Assembly: GCA_041946965.1 (NCBI GenBank)
Contig: JBHGBM010000053.1
Location: forward strand, 1 to 38,028
Source: JBHGBM01 sp041946965
Lineage (GTDB): Bacteria; Acidobacteriota; Terriglobia; Bryobacterales; Bryobacteraceae
DNA: 38,028 bases
Direction of reading: 5' to 3'
Below the pieces are notes generated by a model, which saw nothing but the letters and a program-made list of their open reading frames with translations, did no database searches and was not told the origin of the DNA. Position numbers and translations under genes: made by a program. Positions 32,684 through 38,028 of this stretch are shown here, one piece after another (position 1 is the stretch's first letter; every line of letters begins with the position of its first letter).

Positions 32684-33946
32684 ATGCCGTTTCCCAGGCT
32701 TCTCATGGTGCGCCAGCGCTTTCCGGAGCGCGCTTTAGCGGATGTCCGCGGCGAGGTGGCGCGGCAACTTGCCGCCTCTCCGTTCGCGGCGCGGCTGAAG
32801 CCCGGCTCGAGCGTGGCGATCGGAGTGGGAAGCCGCGGCATCACCAACCTCGATGTGATCGTGCGCGCGGTGGTGGATTACTGGAAGTCCACCGGCATGC
32901 GGCCGTTCCTGTTCCCCGCCATGGGCAGCCACGGCGCGGCCACCGCGGAAGGACAGGCCTCCGTGCTCGCGCATTACGGCATCACGGAAGCCGCCATGGG
33001 CTGCCCGGTGGTAAGCCAGCTCGAGGTCGTCTCGCTGGGCAGGACCGCGGACGGCATCGAGGTGTTTCTCGACCGGGCGGCGTTTGAAAGCGACGGCGTC
33101 ATGCTGGTGAACCGCGTCAAGTGGCATACCGATTTCGCCGGCGCCATCGAAAGCGGCCTCTACAAGATGATGGCCATCGGGCTGGGCAAGTTCGCCGGCG
33201 CGCAGTATTACCACACCTTCGCCTACCGGCTCGGCCTGGAACACGTCATCCGCGGCGTGGGACGCGTGCTGCTGGACTCCGGCAAGATCCTCGGCGGCCT
33301 CGCGATTCTTGAAGACGCCTACCACTGCACCGCGAAGATTGATGCCGTGCCGGTGGAGTGCCTGGAACAGCGCGAGGAGGAGAACCTGGCGCTGGTCAAA
33401 TCGTGGATGGGAAAGCTCCCCTGCGACGTGGATGTGCTGATCGTCGACGAGATGGGCAAGAACATCAGCGGCACCGGCGTGGACACCAAGGTGGTGAACC
33501 GCAGCATCGGCGGCAGGTACAACCCCTGGCCCGGCCTGCCGCGCATCGAACGCGTCTTCGTGCGCGGGCTCAGCGCGTTGAGCTACGGCAACGCCGTGGG
33601 CATCGGCATGCCCGACGTGGTGACGGACCGGCTGGTGGCAGCCATGGACCCGAACGCCACCTACATCAACTCCCTCACCGCCTCCGAGCCCACCGGCGCG
33701 CGCACGCCGATCCACTTCGCCACCGATTGCGAATGCCTGGAACGCATCTCGCGCACGGTGGGCAAGATCGATCCGGCGGAGGTCACCTACGCGTGGATCC
33801 GCAACACCATGGAACTCTCGCGGCTGGCGGTTTCCGAGAACCTGCGCGCGCGGATCGAGGCGGACCCGCAGATCGAGATCCTGGGGGAACCCTTCCCGAT
33901 GCAGTTCGCTCCGGACGGCAACCTGGTGCCGCCGCCCGCGCGATAA
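32684..33946 (+). CDS. LarA-like (DUF2088) protein, possible nickel-pincer racemase family
   Basis: The 420-aa protein resembles the LarA N-domain family, whose type member racemises lactate with a nickel-pincer nucleotide. AIGVGSRGITNLDVIVRAVVDYW opens it, FPAMGSHGAATAEGQ (His83) matches the GTH-type site, and NRVKWHTDFAGAIESGLYKMMAIG (His148, Lys161) fits the conserved Lys/His region; DVLIVDEMGKNISGTGVD is also typical. No larB, larC or larE cofactor genes are adjacent, so cofactor and substrate are uncertain; many family members are 2-hydroxyacid epimerases of other specificity. It has its own perfect extended -10 promoter with no leader. It converges on the permease with a 7-nt gap. Confidence 0.75.
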   Translation: MPFPRLLMVRQRFPERALADVRGEVARQLAASPFAARLKPGSSVAIGVGSRGITNLDVIVRAVVDYWKSTGMRPFLFPAMGSHGAATAEGQASVLAHYGITEAAMGCPVVSQLEVVSLGRTADGIEVFLDRAAFESDGVMLVNRVKWHTDFAGAIESGLYKMMAIGLGKFAGAQYYHTFAYRLGLEHVIRGVGRVLLDSGKILGGLAILEDAYHCTAKIDAVPVECLEQREEENLALVKSWMGKLPCDVDVLIVDEMGKNISGTGVDTKVVNRSIGGRYNPWPGLPRIERVFVRGLSALSYGNAVGIGMPDVVTDRLVAAMDPNATYINSLTASEPTGARTPIHFATDCECLERISRTVGKIDPAEVTYAWIRNTMELSRLAVSENLRARIEADPQIEILGEPFPMQFAPDGNLVPPPAR

Positions 33947-33953
33947 AGGCCCG

Positions 33954-35153
33954 TCAACCCAGCCAGAGCACGCCCGCCGCGATGGTAAGGACCGCCACCG
34001 GCGCGCCCGCCTTGAGATACTCCCGGAACCCGATGGTTACGTGGCTGCGCGCGCGCTGCACCACGATCAGGTTCGCCACCGAGCCGAGCAGCGTGAGGTT
34101 CCCGGCCAAGGTGGAAGCCATGGCGAGGGTGAGCCAACCCCGCGCCGGATCGGCGAGATGCGCGATGAACGGCTTGAACAGGAGAACGGCCGGCACGTTG
34201 CTCACCAGGTTGGAAACCAGCGCCGCCGCCGCGCTCAGCACCCCGGCGCGGTCCAGCCGCAGGCGCGACACGGCTTCCGCCGCCTGCGCTCCGAGCACTG
34301 TCTTCTCCACGCCCGCCACCACGATGAACAGGCCGATGAACATGACGAGCAGTTGCCAGTCCATCTCGTGGTAGATCTTCTCGGGTTTGACGCGCCGCGT
34401 GATCAGCAGCAGAGCGCCGGCCAGCAGCGCCACTAACGGAACGGGCCAGCCGAGAAAGAAGCACAGGATCATCGCACCCGAAACACTCACCGACTTCCAC
34501 AGCAGCACCCGGTTGAGGCGGACGCGCGGGTGTTCGGGCGCGACCGGCTCTTCGATGCGGAACTCCTTCCAATACACCGCCGCCAGGACCGCCACGGCCA
34601 GCGCCAGTCCGATAAGCGCCACCGGCGCGAGGGCGGCGAGAAACGCGCGGTAGGGAATGTGTGAAAAAGATCCGATCATCATGTTCTGCGGGTTGCCGGT
34701 GATGGTGGCCGTGCTGCCGATGTTCGCGCCCATGGCCACGGCCAGCAGGAACGGCACGGGATTGCGCCCCAGCGCCATGGTCACTTCCAGCACCAGCGGA
34801 GTCATCACCAGGCACATGGTGTCGTTGACGAAGAACGCGGAGAAGAAACCCGAGACAAACACAATCGCCGCCAGCAGCACGATGGGCCGGTGCGCGTGCT
34901 CGACCACCCAGGCCGTAACCGCGCGGAAGAAACCCGAGAGCCGCAGGTTCGCCACCACGATCATCATGCCGAACAGCAGGATGATGGTGTCGTAATCGAT
35001 GGCGCGGTAGGCCTCTTCGATGGTCAGCACGCCGGTGGCGATCATCAGGGTGGCGCCGATGATGGCCGCGCCGGTGCGGTCCACGCGAAAGAACGGCAGC
35101 CGGCCTATGGCAAGGACCAGGTACGTACCCGCGAAGATCAGAATGGGTGTCAC
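33954..35153 (-). CDS. ion-transporter-superfamily permease (ArsB/NhaD/SLC13-like)
   Basis: This 399-aa integral membrane protein has about 11 hydrophobic helices in two inverted halves. The duplicated motif TGNPQNMMIGS (about 156-166) and the matching region near 350 (LAGNLTLLGSVANLIV) are the substrate/ion-binding helical hairpins of the IT superfamily, with VSGFFSAFFVNDTMCLVMTPLVL and VSNLVSNVPAVLL as their partners. This layout fits the arsenite permease/NhaD/citrate-type families (COG1055). The substrate is unknown: an organic anion, arsenite or Na+/H+ exchange are all possible. Tail-to-tail with the LarA-like gene; a 2-hydroxyacid supply link is only a guess. Confidence 0.8.
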   Translation of the reverse strand: MTPILIFAGTYLVLAIGRLPFFRVDRTGAAIIGATLMIATGVLTIEEAYRAIDYDTIILLFGMMIVVANLRLSGFFRAVTAWVVEHAHRPIVLLAAIVFVSGFFSAFFVNDTMCLVMTPLVLEVTMALGRNPVPFLLAVAMGANIGSTATITGNPQNMMIGSFSHIPYRAFLAALAPVALIGLALAVAVLAAVYWKEFRIEEPVAPEHPRVRLNRVLLWKSVSVSGAMILCFFLGWPVPLVALLAGALLLITRRVKPEKIYHEMDWQLLVMFIGLFIVVAGVEKTVLGAQAAEAVSRLRLDRAGVLSAAAALVSNLVSNVPAVLLFKPFIAHLADPARGWLTLAMASTLAGNLTLLGSVANLIVVQRARSHVTIGFREYLKAGAPVAVLTIAAGVLWLG

Positions 35154-35352
35154 AGCCGAGTGTAACGCGCCGGCGCGGCGGGCAACGTATGAAATGGCGG
35201 CATGATTTTCCGCTCCGCCCTGTGCCCCGGTCTGGTGCTGGCCGCCGCGCGATGTGGATTCGGTGCAGGGCGAGTGCCGCGCCGAAGCGCCAGACGAGGC
35301 GGGCCGTCCGCTCGCGCCTTACACCGCGCGAAAGCCGCCGGCCTGGTGAAGG
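35154..35352. other. 199-nt intergenic stretch with no convincing gene
   Basis: Between the permease start and the DUF1080 stop the sequence is very GC-rich. It holds a 10-bp palindrome GCGCCGGCGC near 35168 and a small plus-strand open frame from 35202 that shows no recognisable family and runs into the antisense of the next gene. I see no terminator with a T tract. A decayed short gene cannot be excluded. Confidence 0.4.
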
Positions 35353-35370
35353 CTACGGTTCGTCGTAGCC
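35351..35370 (-). terminator. hairpin over the DUF1080 stop codon
   Basis: GGCTACG and CGTAGCC form a perfect 7-bp stem around a 6-nt loop; with one bulged C the flanking GAAG/CTTC extends it. The TAG stop (35353-35355) is inside one arm. It could end or protect the DUF1080 mRNA. There is no T tract downstream on the minus strand. Confidence 0.35.
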
Positions 35371-36180
35371 CTTCAGCTTCCGGATCCAGATGTTGCGATA
35401 CCGCATCGGCCGCCCGTGGTCCTGAAGGCTGAGCGGTTCCTCGGCGTTGTGCGGCTGATAGGAGGCCACGCGGCGGTGAATGGCGCGTCCTAGGATTGCC
35501 TGGTGATGATGGACCAGCACGCCGTTGTGAACCACCGTGATGTACGCCGGCTTCACCAGTTTCTCGCCCTCGAACTTCGGCGCCTCGAAGAAAATGTCGT
35601 ACACGTTCCACTCGCCTTCGGGCCGCGACGCGTTCACCAGCGGCGGCCATTGCCCGTAAATGGATGCGGCCTGCCCGTCGGCGTAGGTCACGTTCTTGTA
35701 CGATTCGAGCACCTGGATCTCGTAGCGTCCCATGAGTTCGACGCCGCTGTTGCCGGCGCCCTGCCCCGCGCCTCCGCTGCCTTTCGGGATCATCCACTCG
35801 ACGTGCAACTGGCAATCTCCGAACTTCGCTTTGGTCCGCAGCCGGCCGGTGCGCGGCTTGATTTCCATGTAGCCGTTTTCCACCTTCCACTGGGGCGCCC
35901 GCACCTGTCCATTGCGCACCACGGCTTCCCACTGGGAGAGGTCTTTGCCGTTGAACAGCACGATGGCGTCCGAGGGCGGCTTGGCGTCAGGCACGGGCAA
36001 TCCCGGCGTGACTTTGGGCGGGCGCGGGCGCCCCGCGTCGTGAACTTTCCACTTCTGGCCGGGCAGTTGGGGCGTATCGGTGTAACCCTGTTTGTCGTCG
36101 CCGGCCACGTTCTTCTTCGCGGCCGGTTGCTGCGCCGCAATGGCAGCGGCTAGGGTCAGGGAAATGAAAACAATCCTCAT
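35353..36180 (-). CDS. secreted DUF1080 (3-keto-disaccharide hydrolase-like) protein
   Basis: The 275-aa protein has a signal peptide (MRIVFISLTLAAAIAAQQ), a Lys/Pro-rich linker and a LamG-like jelly roll of the DUF1080 family, members of which are described as 3-keto-glycoside hydrolases. Markers are DAIVLFNGKDLSQWEAV, GDCQLHVEWMIPKGSG, GNSGVELMGRYEIQVLES, WNVYDIFFEAPKF and the C-terminal YRNIWIRKLKGY. ATG 36180 has a GGGGGGAA Shine-Dalgarno 5-6 nt upstream. It diverges from a TonB-dependent receptor. Sugar release plus outer-membrane uptake would be a simple joint role; the substrate is not known. Confidence 0.9.
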   Translation of the reverse strand: MRIVFISLTLAAAIAAQQPAAKKNVAGDDKQGYTDTPQLPGQKWKVHDAGRPRPPKVTPGLPVPDAKPPSDAIVLFNGKDLSQWEAVVRNGQVRAPQWKVENGYMEIKPRTGRLRTKAKFGDCQLHVEWMIPKGSGGAGQGAGNSGVELMGRYEIQVLESYKNVTYADGQAASIYGQWPPLVNASRPEGEWNVYDIFFEAPKFEGEKLVKPAYITVVHNGVLVHHHQAILGRAIHRRVASYQPHNAEEPLSLQDHGRPMRYRNIWIRKLKGYDEP

Positions 36181-36237
36181 GGCGTGTTCCCCCCCATGAT
36201 ATCCGCTCGCGGGACGCTTTTTTCGATGCACCGCCGG

Positions 36238-36246
36238 TGATATGAT
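36238..36246 (+). promoter_or_regulatory. extended -10 promoter of the TonB-dependent receptor
   Basis: TGATATGAT (TGn plus TATGAT) predicts transcription from about 36253. The leader of about 31 nt holds a GAGGA Shine-Dalgarno (36271-36275) before ATG 36284. Confidence 0.5.
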
Positions 36247-36283
36247 TGAACCCATTGCGGGTGTCGTTTCGAGGATTTCCGAC

Positions 36284-38028
36284 ATGAGATGCATGCGACT
36301 TACGCTGTTCCTATTCGCAAGCCTGGCCGCCTCCTTCGGCCAGGTGGCCACCTCGCGACTGGAAGGCACCGTCCAGGACGCCTCCGGTGCGGTGATCGCC
36401 AATGCCCGGGTGACCGTGGACAACAACAAGACCAAGGTGCGGGCGGAGATGTTCTCCGGCGCCGAGGGCCGGTTCATGTTTCCTTCGCTGGTCCCCGGCG
36501 AATACACCGTGACCGTGGACGCGCCCGGCTTCCGGCGCTTCGTGGTGAGCGACCTGGTGCTCAACGTGGGCGACTCCATCGAGCAGAAGATCCGCATGGA
36601 AGTCGGCGACGTGACCGAGAGCATCGTGGTGCAGGCCGAGGCCGTGCGGGTCCAGATCACGGAGGCCCAGATCTCGCAGGTGGTCACCCTGAAGGACATC
36701 GCCACCTTGCCGCAACTCGGGCGCAACCCGCTGGTGCTCGCCGTCTTCCAGCCGGGCGTGCAGATCGATCCCGATGACAGCAGTTACTCGCGCGTGAACG
36801 GTTTGCGGCAGGGCAGCAATAACAGCAGGCTCGACGGCATCGATGTGAACGATCCCGTCGCGCCGCGCCTGGGTCTCTCCCACAACGCCACCAACCCCGA
36901 TGCGCTCGCCGAATTCCGCATCGTCACCAACGGCGGCAAGGCGGAGTACGGGCGCAGCGCGGGCGGGCAGGTGGAAATGATCACGCGCTCGGGCACCAAC
37001 AAGTGGTCCGGCAACGCCTTCGAGTACCTGCGCAACGAAAAGCTGCATGCCAACAACTTCTTCAACAATTCCAGCGGCGTGCCGCGGCCCAAGTACATCC
37101 AGAACCAGTTCGGAGGGTCTCTGGGCGGACCGATCCTCCGCGACCGGACGTTCATCTTCGGCAACTACCAGGGTTCGCGCGTGCGCCAGGGCGTGGTCCG
37201 CAACCGCACCGTCCTCACGCCGGAAGCCAAGCGCGGCCTGTTCCGCTGGCGCGCGCCGGGAAGCGCCAACATCCAGACTTTCGATATCGTGCGCAACGAC
37301 CCGCGGGGCAAAGGCATCGATCCCGAGATCGGCAAAATTCTCCAGATGCTCCCGGACCCGAACAACACCGACGTCGGAGACGGCGGCCTGAACACCGCCG
37401 GCTTCCGCTTCAACGCTCCGGCGAGCAGCTACAACGACCAGCTCACCATCAAGGGCGACCACAACGTCTCCAGCGGGCACCGCGTATTCATGCGCTATAG
37501 CTGGTTCCGCACGCAGTCGATCGATACCCTCAACGGTCACGAGGCGCGCTACCCGGGGCAGCCGCAGGGCGTGCAGGGCGGCCACCGCTGGGGGTATTCC
37601 ATCGGCTCGGACTGGTCGCTGCGTCCCACCGTGGTGAACGAACTGCGCTTCGGCTATCGCGCCGCCAACACGGACTTCATCAGGCCGGCGCGTCCCAAAG
37701 GGGTCGCCTACATCTCGAACTCGTGGACCGACCCCGTCAACCCGAGCTTCTCGCAGGGCCGCAACTCGCCCATCTACGACATCACGGAGAACATCACCTT
37801 CGTGCGCGGCAAGCACACCCTGAAGGCGGGGGCCAACCTGCGTTTTCTCAACCAGCACGGCTGGCGCGACGACGGCATCTACCCCGACGTGACCTTCTCG
37901 CGCAGCTTCGGCAATGCGCCGCCCGCCAACATCGGGCCCACCGGCAGCACAATCTCCTCGGCCGACCGGCAGCGCTTCGAGAACCTCTACAACGACCTGC
38001 TGGGCCGCATGAGCCAGGTGACCCAGAC
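36284..38028 (+). CDS. TonB-dependent receptor with carboxypeptidase-regulatory-like N-terminal domain, 3' end cut off
   Basis: At least 581 codons run off the right edge without a stop. A signal peptide (MRLTLFLFASLAASFGQ, after ATG 36284 or the in-frame ATG 36293) leads to a CarboxypepD_reg-like beta sandwich: LEGTVQDASGAVIANARVTV, FMFPSLVPGEYTVTVDAPGF (about 25-105). A TonB plug domain follows (LDGIDVNDP, DALAEFRIVTNGGKAEYGRSAGGQVEMITRSGTN) and then the start of the 22-strand barrel, with many aromatic Tyr/Phe/Trp strand ends. The type is Oar-like, common in Acidobacteria and Bacteroidota, and imports or displays large ligands at the outer membrane. No TonB box is clearly visible near the N terminus. 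Ligand unknown; a carbohydrate is likely given the divergent DUF1080 gene. Confidence 0.93.
   Translation, partial: MRCMRLTLFLFASLAASFGQVATSRLEGTVQDASGAVIANARVTVDNNKTKVRAEMFSGAEGRFMFPSLVPGEYTVTVDAPGFRRFVVSDLVLNVGDSIEQKIRMEVGDVTESIVVQAEAVRVQITEAQISQVVTLKDIATLPQLGRNPLVLAVFQPGVQIDPDDSSYSRVNGLRQGSNNSRLDGIDVNDPVAPRLGLSHNATNPDALAEFRIVTNGGKAEYGRSAGGQVEMITRSGTNKWSGNAFEYLRNEKLHANNFFNNSSGVPRPKYIQNQFGGSLGGPILRDRTFIFGNYQGSRVRQGVVRNRTVLTPEAKRGLFRWRAPGSANIQTFDIVRNDPRGKGIDPEIGKILQMLPDPNNTDVGDGGLNTAGFRFNAPASSYNDQLTIKGDHNVSSGHRVFMRYSWFRTQSIDTLNGHEARYPGQPQGVQGGHRWGYSIGSDWSLRPTVVNELRFGYRAANTDFIRPARPKGVAYISNSWTDPVNPSFSQGRNSPIYDITENITFVRGKHTLKAGANLRFLNQHGWRDDGIYPDVTFSRSFGNAPPANIGPTGSTISSADRQRFENLYNDLLGRMSQVTQ

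Noticed and set aside
35202..35432. Small plus-strand open frame before the DUF1080 stop
   Set aside because: No family, Arg/Ala-rich, and half of it is antisense to DUF1080.
36211..36226. GC stretch followed by six T, like an intrinsic terminator
   Set aside because: Stem of at most 3 bp, and no plus-strand gene ends upstream of it.
1..38028. CRISPR arrays, insertion sequences, prophage genes
   Set aside because: No regularly spaced direct repeats, transposase or phage structural reading frames were seen.

Overview
The window reads as a GC-rich, tightly packed chromosomal segment of an acidobacterium, most likely a Bryobacterales/Solibacter-type organism. This placement is inference. It rests on the truncated TonB-dependent receptor with an N-terminal carboxypeptidase-regulatory-like domain at the right edge, the DUF1080 and secreted sulfatase genes, the secreted LolA-like proteins, and a pseudo-receiver protein of a kind I associate with that phylum. 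I see no rRNA, CRISPR array, transposase, integrase or phage structural gene. Every gap between genes is under 300 bases. The largest are 35154-35352, 19555-19689, 58-168, 36181-36283 and 24283-24382.

Layout. Positions 1-57 are the 3' part of a tRNA-Gly(TCC), followed by a DNA methyltransferase fused to a Mrr-like nuclease domain (169-1851, +). A minus-strand run from 11219 down to 1873 holds ssb, a heparinase II/III-type polysaccharide lyase, a large GH2-type glycosidase, rsmI, an acyl-CoA synthetase and a URO-D-like protein. A secreted TPR protein and bacterioferritin diverge at about 12.45 kb. A second minus run (18921 to 12974) encodes an APC permease, a secreted D-aminoacylase-type amidohydrolase, alanine dehydrogenase, an acyl-CoA dehydrogenase and a LolA-like protein. 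It reads as an amino-acid scavenging operon.

From 18979 the plus strand carries a secreted SRPBCC protein and a pseudo-receiver. Next comes an overlapping four-gene cluster (20153-24282): metallophosphoesterase, sulfatase, S41 peptidase and LolA-like protein, all apparently exported. HslVU (minus) diverges from a secreted arylsulfotransferase-like protein. A CaCA-type exchanger and nadB (minus) diverge from aroB-menG (plus), which supply NAD, chorismate and menaquinone. A LarA-like protein and an ion-transporter-superfamily permease converge. A secreted DUF1080 protein diverges from the TonB-dependent receptor, which runs off the end.

The most general observation is regulatory. Many first genes carry a good -10 element, usually of the extended TGn type, only 6-12 nt before the start codon and without a Shine-Dalgarno. 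This implies leaderless or near-leaderless mRNAs. Downstream genes are instead coupled by ATGA or TAATG overlaps or have clear Shine-Dalgarno sites. Other points worth checking are the methyltransferase-nuclease fusion beside the tRNA, an Asn-to-Asp change in the GH2 acid/base motif, and a receiver domain lacking its phospho-acceptor behind an AT-rich block of overlapping inverted repeats. I see no clear evidence of a wholly new multi-gene system.
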